From Amaranthus tricolor (Eukaryota; Streptophyta; Magnoliopsida; Caryophyllales; Amaranthaceae): DNA of 64,000 nt. Below, one piece after another: positions 25,932 to 42,060 of this stretch. Below the pieces are notes generated by a model. That model was not told the origin of the DNA, ran no database searches, and was given only the letters and a program-made list of their open reading frames with translations. A program made the translations under genes and the position numbers. Each line of letters opens with the position of its first letter. Position 1 is the stretch's first letter. Where the stretch lies: positions 21,720,147 through 21,784,146 of the forward strand of contig NC_080057.1 of assembly GCF_026212465.1 (NCBI RefSeq). The letters run 5' to 3'.

Positions 25932-27740
25932 ATATAAAATATATTTGAAAATACATTTGTTTTTAAATAATACATCTAAACAAAAGGTAATTAATCATCT
26001 ATTATAGGAGCATTTAAGTCATAGTCATATACACCAATATAGGAAAACATTGTTTTCTTTGAATCTTTCCTTGTAGGCCAAAACATAAACTTGGCAAGTG
26101 ATTGTGAATGTCAATTGAAGGGTGGGGGACCCATACACTAGAGCAAAACATGAGCATTGAGCACCAACCACAAATAATTTGCTTTATTTTCATTCTAAAT
26201 ATTTTAACAAATTTTTATATTTTTTAATATTATATATCTGATAGCACAAGTCCCTATATACTAAACATATGAACCTCTAACTAAAAATTATTACAGCGTT
26301 ACCTTTTTAGTTTTTTGAATAAACCCGAGGTATATAATCCTCTTAGCTTTATTGACCCTATCTAAATAATTCATAATTTTAATTCATTATACACAATTCT
26401 TTAATAGTGAAAAATAAAAAATGCAAAATGAGTAATAACACCCACCATTACTCATATGATCATTGATAGTGGAAGTGTGGAACAAGTACAAATTGAGAAA
26501 CAAAAGGATGATGAGGTCAGCAAAATAAAAAGTAACATATCAGTGTCTCCAAAGGCCATCTAACCAGTAACATCTACTATCCCATGATGACTTCACCCCA
26601 AGGCTAATCTATTAAATTAGTACTTCTATAATTTTAGTTTTAAATTAAATTTTAAAAAGTACATGGTCAACAAAAATTCAGACCTAATTGTTTTTTAAGA
26701 GTAATAATTTTGTTTCAATTTATTGGTCACACTTTAATAAAATGTGATTTTATCTGATTTATCTTTTTAGTTCAATTTAACCAGTTTTGACAAAAATTAT
26801 GACAGCTTGATAGGCATGTCAAAGCTATTATTTTTTCTATTTCTAAGAAATAGTCTTAGGTACAAATAGGGTGAAAATCAGAAAAGTAAGTAAAATGGTA
26901 AAAAAAATTTTATGAAAAAGTAAAAAAATATGTAGATGAAATGAAAATGTAAGTTCACGGGTGAAACCTAATTTGGAATTGAACTCTTTGGCATCCTAGT
27001 AGGAAAACATGTTTTCTAGCCAAAGTTTGCAAGTGAGAATAATTAGAGTGGTATGATAGGTACTCCGTACATTTCTAAATGATGTTTTTATATTATGATC
27101 CTCATCCTCATAATGATTTTTTGATTGAGTTTTGGTTTTTGATATGTTGGTTGATTAAACAGCAAAAAAAAGTGTTTGGTAAATAACTTTAAAACCATTA
27201 GAAAAGTTGACTTCTAAGCAAAAATTAAAAATTACTTCAGTTAGTCTTTATGTTGGCTTTTGGTTTGTTGATTCTATTAGTCTATAATAAACAATCAATA
27301 CCTAAGTTTACCAAACATCTTCATAAACAATTAACTTTTTCAACTAGCTTGAAAACCAACAAAAACAACTAATATTTTCAACTGATTAAACAAGTCAACT
27401 AAAAACCAACAACTAATAACCAATTACCAAGATCCACTCACCCACACTCATTTTAAAAACAATTTCCACATCTAAAATTGGAGAACATCCCCAAATCAGC
27501 AAAATCATTAATTACCTAATTGCAACTTGCAAACACTCAACTTGCACCTTCAATCTAACAATTGGGAAAATGGGTAACTTCAAAAGTGTTAAGAGTCCAA
27601 GAAAGATGGGGATTGGGGTAGTAAAAGAATGAAACAAAGTTTATAAAATGTTTAGTTGAATAATTCACTATAAACAGTGTATTCTCCCCACATTAACAAA
27701 TTGATAATCCAAAGTAATATGACAATCATGATGATTGTGA
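25932..27740. other. Spacer upstream of the PHL6-like gene
   Basis: This is AT-rich spacer without a recognisable gene. A family M5 repeat lies at 27120-27430 ('gatatgttggttgatt' to 'aaccaacaactaataacc'). The last few hundred bases should include the PHL6-like promoter. Confidence 0.5.
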
Positions 27741-29918
27741 CTCTACATTTGTTCCATTCACCCTCTTCCAAATAGGAGTAATTTTCTACCATATTAGTGC
27801 TTTTGTGTATGATTGTGTGTATGAGATTTCTCTCCCCTGGCCCTCAACTCTCTCTTCTGAAATCTCAGCCTGTAATACTCCATTTTTCTGATCTGTTACT
27901 ACTTGGGGAAACTCAGACTAACCATTATATCTGCTGATTCAGTGTGTTTTTTACTTTGTATTTTCAGGTATGTTTAAATTTCTCTATTACCCCCATTCTG
28001 AAATTTTTTTATCTTTTCTGGGGTTTTTCCCTTGCTATTTTTTGGGTGTTTTTTGTCTTGAAAGTTTTTGCCTTTACATGTTGTTTTTGCTATAAACTCG
28101 AAATGCCCACATGTGATCTCACATCGGTGATTTTGTAATGGTTATGGGTTTGTCCACACGAGCCTATGATGGTTGTCAAACTCTGACTTACCCAAGTAGT
28201 AATTGCAAAGAGTGATGAAATCAAGGGGTCAAGGGAATTGAGAATTTGAATGAGTTGTTTAAGGATGACCCATAATGATTTTTTAGTTTTACAAGTCTTT
28301 TTACTTTTGATTATTTGAGCTTGTAATTGATTCTGCTTTCTTATCTACTGTATTTTCTATAGTACTGATTTATACAAATTTATTTTGAAATTATTCTGTG
28401 ATTCCTTCAACAAGAGATAATGTGGTTGGAGAATCAATGACCTATGTTGTATATATGTGTTTGAACTTTGGAATATAGGACTTGTCAATTGCTTTTTGTT
28501 TGGCAAAAGGGCACTTGTACAAAGTTCTCTTCCTGTATAGTAGTGAGATTTACTAGACAAAAGTCGTGTACTTTTAGCCTTCTAGAGGCTAGAGCCCATC
28601 TTTGTTGTTCACCTACTCTTGTTCACCTCAAAACAAGAAGCCCACATTCTTATCTTCTCTTTAATTTGTATTAATTGGGCTATTTAGCCCATATATCTAA
28701 TGCGTTTCTCATAACAATTTGTGCTTTTGAGAGGTTTGTGCATTATCATTTGTTATAATTGACAAAGGAACATTTATCAGATTTTTCCTTTATTTTAGAA
28801 TTTAGAGGATAGGGTTCCAAGTTAGTACTTCTCTTTCTTGTTGTGGCTTTTACTTAGTTACTTGTCTACTTTCTTTTGTTGCACTCATAATATATAATTG
28901 TTGAAGTTTTGGGTGAGTGTAGTCCACTTTAGCTCTTGTTTGGGCATGTTGATACATTGAGAAAATGTTGGGTATATTGGTGGGACCAATATAAAAGCCT
29001 AGAAGAGAAGTTGGTTTTGAAAGTTGGATATTGGATAGATTTTCAAGGGTCCAAAAAGCCGACTTGGCTTTACTTGATGAACCGAAAGGGTTGAGTTAGC
29101 ATTTAAGCCCACTCGACTTTTCTCTCTAGAGGAGTTTTTTCATGTTCTGTTTTGCTTGATAGTTTATTGTAAATATATTAAGCTATGTGTTATATATACC
29201 TTAATTACACACTAGATTAGAGTATTTAATACTTTCTAATCTCTCTTCTACCCTCTAATTGTAATCCTATCCTTTATCCCATTCTTATCCTCCGAAAGCA
29301 CAAGCCACCATTGTAGACCATCTTGAAAGCTAAAAGAAAGCTTGATATTAAACAATAAAACATTCAGGCTTGGTGTGGTCATAAAACACGTTGGGTGAAC
29401 CACGTCAAGTTCTTTGTGTTGCTTTATAATTGATTAATTTTGCATTATTGTTAGTTCTTCAATTAGGGTTTTTGATCTTATTTTTCCCAATTCAATTGAG
29501 GGCTCTAATCATCGATCCTATGGTAAACTAGATGTTCTAAACTAATCAGATCATCTTGCAATCAACAATAAGAAAACAAATTAACAATATATTCCACTGT
29601 CCCCCTAAGTTTGTTTTTTAGAGGATTGACACAAATATTAAGCAGTTTGGTTGGGAGGAAAATAAGGCAAAAATTTGATTTGTGTGGATGATACTAAAAG
29701 AGAAAAGAAATTTGTAGTTGAGAAATAAAGAAAGTGATAAGGGTCATTTTCATAAAAGAAAATGTAGCAAATTAAGTGGGACGAACTAAAATGAGAATTA
29801 TAGAAAAATCAATGGGACAAAGTAGTATCTAGATTGCTAACCACCTTATTTTTTTTCCAATGTGTGATACTAGTAGCTATGATCACATTAATCTCCATTA
29901 TTCATTGCTTTTTTGCAG
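27741..29918 (+). other. Probable 5' leader exon and leader intron of the PHL6-like gene
   Basis: A strong donor (TTTTCAG-GTATGT at 27967/27968) follows a CT-rich stretch typical of a plant leader. A strong acceptor (TTTTTTGCAG) ends at 29918. The intron would be 1951 bp. The leader would then continue to the ATG at 30366. The transcription start is not visible. Confidence 0.45.
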
Positions 29919-29919
29919 G

Positions 29920-29949
29920 ATGGATGGTATACCTGTTCCAACGCTTTAG
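29920..29949 (+). promoter_or_regulatory. Upstream open frame in the PHL6-like leader
   Basis: Directly after the leader acceptor is ATGGATGGTATACC..., a 9-codon frame ending in TAG. More upstream ATGs occur before 30366. If the leader exon is right, these could lower translation of the transcription factor. This is inference. Confidence 0.4.
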
Positions 29950-30365
29950 GAAGAGAGTCACATACTACGAGGTTGCTTGAGTTCAAGCTAAGAGTGATCT
30001 TATGATATCATTGTATGTGTTTTCCTACTTTGTAGATGGCTTTGAGTGTGTATAGTCAAAGAAAGCTTTTAAAAGAATGTTGATTTAGAAGCATTATGGA
30101 ACACATCGGATAATTGGGAAATTCCCATGATGTTGCTCAAGTTCTCATATTAGGAAATCAAAGGGTATCTTATTGGTTCGAGAATTACTTGCACACCATG
30201 TTATCGATTCTTTGTCGGAGTTCTTTATTTTCATGTTTTCGTCCGCGTGACTATCAGATGTAGCTAACTGTGTTTGCATCGATCAACACTGCTCACTCCT
30301 CCCTTCTGTCTACCAAGCCCCTTTATGTGGTGCTTGAAGAATATTTTTGTGTAAAAAGTCGCACT

Positions 30366-33300
30366 ATGAATCACTCTAGCAAAACATCGTTACCAGCAAT
30401 TGACTCTAGCAAAGGAATGACAGAATATAGTAACGCTCTTCCTCCTTTTGATGGTTCATTATCTAGTGAATCTTCATACCCCTTTTTGAAGCAATCCGAA
30501 AAACTGAAATCCTCGTCTGGATCTGGCGAATTTCTATTGTCTAGTTCTGAAGCCCATCTTAAGAGTGCACATTCTCGTTCTTCTATGTTCTGCACAAACC
30601 TGTATTTATCCTCTTCTACGAGTTCAGAAGCCCGAAGGCAGCTCGGGAACCTTCCATTTCTTCCAAGCCCTTATACGCCTCGATCCACCAAGACCCAGTT
30701 GTTTCTTAACGAAGATGTAGACAGTCTGTGTAAGCAAAAGCATTCAGAGGATTCATTTAAAGATTTTCTAAATTACCCTGGAAGCATATCTGATGGTGAG
30801 TTTGATGATGTTACCTGCGGAAGCGACTCTTTAGCACTTTCGGAGCAGTTGGAGCTACAGTTATTGTCTGATGAACTACACTTAGCTATAACTGACAATG
30901 GAGAGAATCCTGGAATTGATGTAAGTGGCTTAATATTAACCATATTCGTTCTACCAACGGAGAAATCCCAATAGTCAAGTTCATAGAAAATTAGATAATA
31001 CTACCTCTGTTCCGTTATACTTGCTACTGAATAGTGATACTGATATTTTCCCACACATGTCACAATCGGGTACGACTATTTCAGAACAGAGGAAGTATTA
31101 GGGTAAAATACTTCCATTTTATGTTAAGGTTTTACCAGCTATGCATTTAGTTATGGCATACCTAGGAAGAGTCTAAGTGTAGTTTCTTCCACATGAATTG
31201 ATAAAGCAATTGGTAAATGTTAATTTTCTGGCAATTTTGCGTTTCTGACTGGTCTATATACATATTAGGAACTATATGATGCTGCTCCAATGGCATCAAA
31301 GCCTGTAATCGTTTCAACAGTTCCGAATAATGCTCTGCCAGTTCCCCCATCAATAAATGCCATTTCTAGTCACAAAGCACCCGCGGCTGGGGTTTGTCAT
31401 AAGACAAGGATGAGATGGACACCCGAGCTCCATGAACGTTTTGTAGAAGCTGTCAACACCCTTGATGGTCCTGAAAGTATGTTTCCATTGTATCCTTCTT
31501 GGTTTCATGTAGCATATTGTATTCCATTACCCAACGTCATCAAGTGACTCCCACCTAGGCGGGATTTTGGGGGTCGGATGTACCCTGTTAGTGATATATG
31601 ATAATAAAGTGGTTGTTTCCGATTGACCCTCAATGTAATGTATAGTGTGCTATTATAAATTATTGCTTCAGTTCGTATTTCGTATATTCCATATAGTCGG
31701 ACTATACATCTTCCTTTTATTTTTCTCGTAAATCAATTTGTTTTTTAAAATTAAACTGAGATTAACTTTTTAATGGAGGGGGGATCTAACAGATAGATTT
31801 TTGTGGATCTTTGTGTGGCTTGCTTTAGGCTCACTATCGTTTCTGGCATTTATGGGTCCTAGACAAACTGAAAGTAATGGGCCCTCTGTATAAAGGGTCG
31901 TTTCTGAACACGGGTGTTAGGAAAATAACAAAGACAAACCCTATATACTCATAAACTGCAAAATTTTAAGTGTCTACTTCATTAACTAAATTTTTAGATA
32001 TTAGGGCCCTAATGCCTACCTTGCTTATGGTCAGGAACGACCCTGTTTAGGCTATACCATTATTGTTGTTGTTGTTGTTGTCGTCGTTTGTGTGGCTTGC
32101 TTATTGCAATTTGAATTTACTTGTAGAGGCAACTCCTAAAGGAGTATTAAAGCTTATGAATGTTGAAGGGATCACCATCTATCATGTGAAAAGCCACTTA
32201 CAAGTAAGTTGAGAAGTTTGGTAAAATCTTTACATTTATGTTGTTTCTGTTCCTTGTCTACTCAATTTGTTCTTCTCTTATGCAGAAATACCGACTCGCA
32301 AAGTTTATACCAGAGAAAAAAGAAGGTGAGACAAGATTTAGTATTCATGATGGATATTATCGCAATCAAAATTTCAGGACCATTAGATGTCCAATTGACT
32401 GTTAAGGATTTAAAATTTGATAACCATTGTCTTGTCTCTTGTGAATAATCTATTAGTTTTGATCACCATTGCCTTGTCTCTTGTGAAGTAGAAAAGATTA
32501 TTAGGCAAGTTCTTAAAACAACTTACTGGGCAAACAAATGTGACATACTTAGTAATTAATCTATGGTCATGTTTAATCTTATAGTTGAGACGGTAGAAAA
32601 TCAAAGCGAATGGAGAAGAATTTACGTGAACAACTCTTGAAACTAATATATTGGTTCATGTAGCCGACCCTAATAATTGGGATTAAGGCTCAGACATTGT
32701 TGTTGTGTATCATGTCTAGGAAGTAGGAACTCAAGGGCAGTTCCAGGCCCATTCAAGGCGCCGGACCGCCTAAGGCCCCCCTGAAAGCAAGGGTCTCATA
32801 GATTAGCAACCTTCTTATAGTTTCATCAGTTAAACGTAGCCCAGTTGGTGACGTATCTTCCTGTGATATTATTGGTTAGGGGTTCAAAACCTACCAATGT
32901 TGATTCTTTTCAAAAATTTTGGTCCATATTTCACCATCAATAATCGTTGGTGAAGGGCCTAAAATTTCTAAACATCAAAAAGTAAATAGGACCCCTATGC
33001 TTTTTGCTCCGCCCCTTTAGAAACTTATCAGATGATTTGTTGTATCTCCCACTTTCTTCCGCAAACCTTGATTCATCGATTGAAAGCTATGTAGAATTTA
33101 AGTATCTTGTAGATTTGATGAATTCTGCCTTCTGGCCGAAATTTGTTTCTTTTTTCTTATGAATTTTTTACGGTTTCTGCAGAGAAGAAACCTTCTAATT
33201 TGAATGAGAAGAGAACACATTTAAGCACCAAAGAATCTGATGCATTAAAGAAAGGGTGTGTGTCCCGACTTGTGTGGCTGTTTGTAGCTTTTCTCTTTTC

Positions 33301-34380
33301 TTGTTAAATTGAACGATTTTCTTCGTTTACGACCATATAGGAGTATAACTGAGGCTCTACGGATACAAATGGAAGTGCAGAAACAGCTGCATGAACAGCT
33401 TGAGGTTAGTCTCATTTCTATGACATTTTTGGACTTCCTAATGTTGGCTATTAACTATACACTATGCAAAATGATCAAATTTTTTAAGTGATAAACGGTC
33501 TGTTTGGCAAATTGATGTGGGCTGGAATGGTTGGTTGTAGTTATTGGTTGGTTTGACCAGCTCAATGTCAATGTATTGACTGCTAAGTTAGCTAAGTTAG
33601 CTGATAAGCCTTATCAATGAGCTATCGTGGAGATGATTGCTAAAAAGTAATCGTTAGTTGTTACCTATTTATTAGAGAAAAAAAGTAGGTCAAAAAGTCG
33701 CAAATAGTTACTCCTAGTAGCATTTTGGCTTTTTGCTTAAAAGCCAACTTTTCAGTTGACTTAGAAGTCTTACCAACACTTTTTTTTTGCTGTTTGACCA
33801 GCCAAAAAGCCAAAAATCAACTAAAAAGTTAATGAGAAAGTCATTTACCAAACACACCTGACGTCTCAAGTCATTTTCCAAAAAATATTTTACCAATCGA
33901 CTACATGAAAAAGCCAAGTCAAAAGAAAACCGGCTAAGAGTCATTTACCATACAAGGCCAACTTCGATGTATCTTGTGCAGCCCCTAGTTCTATTGTTGT
34001 GGAACCCCAGGTGCCATATAGCTAGGTGCTCGATTCTGAGTTCGTTTTGGATACAGGTGCAACGAGCACTTCAGGTACGCATCGAAGAGCATGCTCGCTA
34101 CTTGCAGAAGATCTTAGAAGAACAGCAAAAGGCTCAAATTGCCGTTGTCTCATCACAGTCATTGTCGTCAGTTACGTGTGAAGAGCCAGAGGTGGAACGG
34201 TGTCCTGAATCACTGCCTAATAAGCTTACCGAATCCAAATCTAATCCTTCATCTCCATTGCCATCGAAGCATACAAGTGAGGACTCTGAGTCTCAACCAT
34301 GCTTGAAAAGACCTCGCCTAGAAGACGAAGCTAAGCATGACCGCCCTTTGGATGTGCCACCTGTTCACAATTCTTTATGA
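30366..34380 (+). CDS. PHL6: PHR1-like MYB-CC transcription factor (PHL6-like)
   Basis: This encodes a nuclear MYB-CC (GARP) transcription factor of the phosphate-starvation-response family. Exons: 30366-30920, 31269-31476, 32127-32203, 32286-32325, 33183-33255, 33341-33404 and 34057-34380; 1341 nt, 446 aa plus stop. Residues 1-185 are a serine-rich, acidic region. The single MYB repeat (about 230-288) shows [17 protein letters not shown], then [20 protein letters not shown] and KSHLQKYR, where the family's DNA-contact helix lies. The coiled-coil MYB-CC domain (about 319-362) shows [20 protein letters not shown] and [17 protein letters not shown]. The C-terminus ends in a basic patch ([10 protein letters not shown]), a possible nuclear signal. 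The 77-bp third exon and the splice inside the MYB repeat match the family. The start at 30366 is chosen because it opens a typical N-terminus; the frame is open further upstream, so a longer form is possible. The PHL6 name rests on domain order and neighbours. Confidence 0.9.
31001..31095. mobile_element. Short Stowaway-like MITE in PHL6-like intron 1
   Basis: The 95-bp element has left end CTACCTCTGTTCCG and right end 'cagaacagaggaag', inverted, with TA on both sides. It is non-coding. Confidence 0.65.
32738..33018 (+). repeat. tRNA-derived SINE candidate in PHL6-like intron 4
   Basis: The stretch contains an A-box-like motif (TAGCCCAGTTGG) followed about 40 bp later by a B-box-like motif (GGTTCAAAACC). 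The spacing is right for an internal polymerase-III promoter. The flanks carry 'cattcaaggcgccggacc' and 'tgctccgcccctt'. A second candidate with the same layout lies at 51930-52195. Confidence 0.5.
33490..33955. repeat. Family M5 repeats in the last PHL6-like intron
   Basis: Two adjacent stretches carry 'ttggttggtttgaccagc', 'aaaagccaacttttcagttgac', 'gaccagccaaaaagcc' and 'atttaccaaacac', the motifs of family M5. The stretches face each other, so a long imperfect hairpin is possible. Confidence 0.4.
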
Positions 34381-36914
<2,534 letters not shown>

Positions 36915-38278
36915 ATGATATCTTCACAACATTTATACGACATACTATCAAAAATAGTACCACTTTACGTAGTTATGATCTTAGCATACAGTAAAGTAAA
37001 ATGGTGGAAAATATTCACAGCGAATGATTGTTTAAAAATCAACAAATTCGTCGTATTATTTGCCGTTCCTTTTTTTTCAGCAAATTTTATAGCAGAAAAC
37101 AATCCATACACAATGAATTACAACTTAATTGCAGCTGATGCAATACAAAAAGCTATAATATATAATTTTATTTTTATTTTTATGGTTAAAAATCAGTTCA
37201 AAATCAAGTCTTGAATGGTGTATAACATTATTTTCAATGTCTACGTTAACAAATGATCTTATTATGGGGATTTCTATGTTAGGAGGAATGTATGGAGAAA
37301 TTCCTTCGGAGAGTATGATGGTACAACTTAGGTTGTACAATTTATTGTTTGGTATCCTTCTTTATTGTTTTTATTTGAATTTAGAAAAACTAGTTTTTTA
37401 AATTCTAAATCTAAATGTGTTGGTGATGAGGAGAAACAAATTGGTGAAGTTTGTAGAAATTTGGGCCCACAAAAAAACGAAGATGAAAATGAAGATGAAG
37501 ATAACGATGATCATCAGTCGGGTGTTAATTATAACCCTAATGGTTTGTTTCTATTTTAATCTTTTAATTTTTTTAATTTACGTGAAAATTGTTACTTGTT
37601 AGATTTGATTTGATATGTGATCTTGTGTTAAATTTGCTTTTTATCGTATATTAAAAATTTAAGATGATAGTTGTTTAATTTGTTATATTTTCAAGTAAAA
37701 TTTTTCTGAATAATCTCACATATTGTCTATCGTTGTAATTCTACTATTGATTATTTCTAAATAATTCTTTCTTTAATGGTAGGTACAGTAGCAGGTTAAA
37801 ATATGACAGGAAGTATTGGTTAGACTATTTTGAAATAATTAATATTAGAAATTATTCAGAGCACATGAGCTAGATGAAATTATTTATGATAATTTTTTTA
37901 TATTTTATGTCAATAATTTTATTGTTACTTTTTATTTACAATTTAATGTTTTGAGGAAGATATAGGGTAGATACGCAAATTGTTTAATGTTTTTTTACTA
38001 CTACATAATTTATAATGAAAGGTGATAATTCTGGGTAAAACGCGTTTAGAACTAATTAGATTTTTTAATTATAGGGTAGGATAAGAAAAGAAAAGATATA
38101 ATTACATGAAAATCAATTTTAGAACCTTATTCAGAAAAAGTAATACTACTATTTACTTTCCGAGCAAGAAACAACTCAAATTCACCATTATCCTCACCAT
38201 TTGATATTGACAATTAAGCGAGTCATTGTTCAATGGTAAAGAAATTAAGCGTTGATAGGACTATAAGTTTAAGTCTTA

Positions 38279-38545
38279 CTCCCTCTGAATTTTAATAGTT
38301 GCTACAGTTTCTGTAGCGACTATTGTTCATCAATTGATCTTATTTGGTATATATTTCTACATATATAATGTAAAATATAGTCAAATGAGATTTTGTTTGA
38401 TTCGTCTTAATGCATATTTTCATAATATTAACTTTTTAGAATTTTTTATGATATGAAATTAAAGATATCAAATATTAAAATCGTGTATTGAATAGCGTGA
38501 AAAATATAAGTGTAGCAACTATCAAAAAGCAGATTAAGTATTATA
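38279..38545. mobile_element. MITE family M1, copy 2 (PIN8-like gene)
   Basis: The ends are 'ctccctctgaattttaatagttgctaca' and its rough inverse 'tgtagcaactatcaaaaagcagattaag'. The interior 'gactattgttcatcaattgatctta' matches the copy at 11150. It lies where the missing PIN8-like exon would be expected. Confidence 0.65.
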
Positions 38546-39163
38546 ATAGCAACATTTTATATCAAATTTTTTTACATGTTTACAATCTCCTTATCATTTA
38601 ATAATTAATTATTAATTATTAATTATTATTTTTTTGGCTTCGCCCCTGATCAGAACATATATCAACGCTTGTCGTTGATGAAATCGAACCCGAAACAAGT
38701 GCTCAAAGTAAACCCAAATCAGCCCACATTGACGAGCCTTCAAGTAAGACGACCATGCTCATGTTCATAACTATCTTCAAAGTAACTTTTTAAATCAAGA
38801 ATAAGAAATAAACAATAATTAAGTTTATTTTCAGCATTATACCGAATGTGGGAGTTTATTAAAACAAGACAATAGTTACATTTATTTTCAGTTGAATTTT
38901 TCAATGAATCGACAAAAATTATTTTATTTTAATAATTTTCCCTATAACAAGTCATTTAATTCTTCCTTTATTTTGTAGGTGGCATATTAAAATGCCTATA
39001 ATTGTGTTCAACTCAATTAAAATTTTGGCTTCTACAGGACTTGGGATGGCAATGTTTAGTCTAGGTAACCAAACTTACCCTTTTTATTTGGCATTTTTAA
39101 TAAGACACAAAATCGCTATTGTTTTTTTTTGTTAATTCCCTTTTTGTTCGGTTATTCGTGTTA

Positions 39164-39515
<352 letters not shown>

Positions 39516-40364
39516 AGCTAAAAAGTTCGTTGACTTTTATGCTTTTGGCTTATTTGTTACATAACTCCAATAGTTTCTTCGGATTCATTTTCTTGGAAGC
39601 CTCTTCAACCTCTAATTTATATATTGTTCGCATAGATTATTTATTTCTTTTTTTCCATTAAATAACTCATTAAAACACTTTTTCTATCGCTCATTGATAT
39701 TCCCTCCTGTGCTTAGAGGTGGAGCAAAAATTGATAAATTTTTTAAAGGCGTTGTACAATTTTTAAAAATTATAATATTATTATAATAATTTTGTATCTT
39801 TAAACACTAAATATAGACTACATAGTTTATTATTGAGGCCCCCAAATTTTCGGGGCCCTATGCGATCGAATATGTTGAACATGCCTAGAACCTCCATTTT
39901 CTGTACCAGAATATTATTATTCTTATCCTTAATACATTTACTATACCGATGTCTACTGTCTTTAAGTATGTTCTCCTTTTTACATACCGATATGTAAATA
40001 TCGCTTACTCATTTAAAATCTAATTGTCAAACACCTCGTTGCATGTTTTTGCTTCGCTCTTGTTTAAAATTTGAAATATAAAATGCACAAACCCTAAGAA
40101 ATGACCCAAATTTTTTTAAAATATGATCATGTAATAATAATTAATAAACATAATATTAATATTTTGTTTTTGTAAATGAAATTGAAAGGTTTATTCATGG
40201 CTTCACAGCCAAAGATAATTGCTGGTGGGATTGCAGCAGCGGGGGTTGCTGCTGTGATGAGAATCATTGTAGGACCAGCTACCATGGCAGCTGCTTCATA
40301 TGCTGTTGGGCTCAAAGGAATTGTCTTACAAATCACAATTATTCAGGTAAATATTATTTTACAA

Positions 40365-40505
40365 ATTTTACGATACAGTCTTATACAGAGACACGCCTCT
40401 TAATTACATGGGTTAAATAGGCCCATTTCATACATGTTAAATATAGAAATCTTATTTGAAATCGTTTCACTGAAAGACGATCTCTCAGAAGAATAGCTCA
40501 TATTA
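40365..40505. repeat. Short repeat family M4, copy 1
   Basis: The motifs 'cagagacacgcctctta', 'cccatttcatacatg', 'gaaagacgatctctcagaagaatagctcat' recur in order at 55988-56112. It lies in a PIN8-like intron and is non-coding. Confidence 0.55.
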
Positions 40506-41177
40506 TTTTGCTTTCTGAGAAACATAAATATTAAACAATGGCAGATGGACCTAAAATTTTAATTATGCCCATCATTGAAATTAACAATAATAATTAGACC
40601 AAAACCAAAAAAATGAAAGGGCTATTATTCTTTTTATATTGTTTATCAAACAATCTTATTTTATATTTTATTTGTTTAATTAATTCGTTTCAATTTAAAT
40701 TTTATTGAAATATTTTTTTTATATATACTTTTATCAAGCACAATCTATACTATATATGCTAAAGTCTTTAATATCAATCAATTTAACACATTGGCAAATA
40801 TTTTGTAAGCAAGATATTCCTCATGATAAACAAAAAATAATGCTCCTACTGTTATAGATATATTTTGAAATATAATAGCAATTTAATTTATTTATAAGAA
40901 GCTAATAATAATGATTATTACACACAGTTGCACAGGAAATTAAGTTATTTGAAATAACTCAACGTACAAATTAAAAAAAAATAATTGAGACACTTAGGAT
41001 TAACATATGGGAGTATGATTTTCAGTTATGGTAAAGTGTGAGCACCCCAAATCCTGCATAGGTCCACCACTGTATAAAAAAAAATTTAAAAAAAAAAAAA
41101 AATTAGGATTTAGAAAATAATTAAGCAGTAAAGTAAATAGTAGCACTTCTAAATTGATTACTTTATAATCTTAAAAG

Positions 41178-41695
41178 TAGGGCTCATAAAAATTGACCCG
41201 ATTTGAACCTAACCCGAAATAAGTGGATTTGGGTTGAGACTTTTGACTCAAATAATTAAATGGGTCGATCCGATCTGATCTGTTTATTAAATGGGTTAAG
41301 TTCAGGTCAAAATTTTAAACCTGAAAAGAACCTGTATAACCCATTTAATTAAATGTGTTAATTTCGAGTTAAATCAATAAGTATAAACTAAACTTAGTTA
41401 TTTAATATTTTCTTATTTATCATAGTAAATACAAAATAAACAACAAAAAACATAAAGTTAAAATTAAAGCCTAAAAAATTAGATTTAATCAACGTTAAAA
41501 ACCTTAAAACGAAAACAAAAAAATTATAAACAGGTTAAGTGGGTCGAAATCAGGTCAACCTGATTTGTTGCAAGACGGGTCACGGTTGTGATTTTCGACC
41601 CAATTAACTAAATGGGTTGAGTTTGGGTCAAAGGTTTTCTGACCTGTTTATATATGACTCGAACCCAACCCAACATGATCTGTTTGACAGGCCTA
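41178..41695. repeat. Long, diverged family M3 relative
   Basis: The stretch opens 'tagggctcataaaaattgac' and closes 'ctgtttgacaggccta', roughly inverted. It is full of 'gacccg', 'gggttgag' and 'aacccaaccc' blocks, alternately on either strand. It lies in the intron before PIN8-like exon 42152. Confidence 0.45.
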
Positions 41696-42060
41696 CTTAA
41701 AAGTAATTACTTATAACCTAACTGATGATTTACAATCTTAAAATGACCAACTATAAAATCAAAAGGATCACTTCTAATCTTAACCTTAAAGGGATCACTT
41801 ATAATCTTAAAGTGACCACTATAACCTTTACGCGCGCGATTACTTAAGGTTTCAAAGTGATCACTTTATAATCTTAAAGTGATCACTTATAGCCTTAGTA
41901 TTCACTCACAATCTTAAAGTGACTAATTATAACCTAAACTTGATCACTTATAATTTAAAAGTGGTGATTTAATTTATAATGTTAGATTGATCACTTAAAT
42001 CTTAAAATTACAATTATAACCTTAAAGTGATCACTAATTAGGAAAAAAATAGACTAATTA
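41696..42060. repeat. Degenerate tandem array with palindromic AAGTGATCACTT core
   Basis: About a dozen irregular units of roughly 25-28 bp share 'aatcttaaagtgatcacttataacc'-like words; the core AAGTGATCACTT is a perfect palindrome. The array ends 90 bp before a PIN8-like exon. A short relative lies at 55115-55225. Confidence 0.65.

Noticed and set aside
40127..40336. Minus-strand Ala-rich frame
   Set aside because: It is the reverse of the intact 158-bp PIN8-like exon at 40189-40346.
41690..42060. Possible CRISPR-like array because of repeated palindromes
   Set aside because: This is plant nuclear DNA, the units are irregular, and there are no regular spacers; it is a degenerate tandem repeat.
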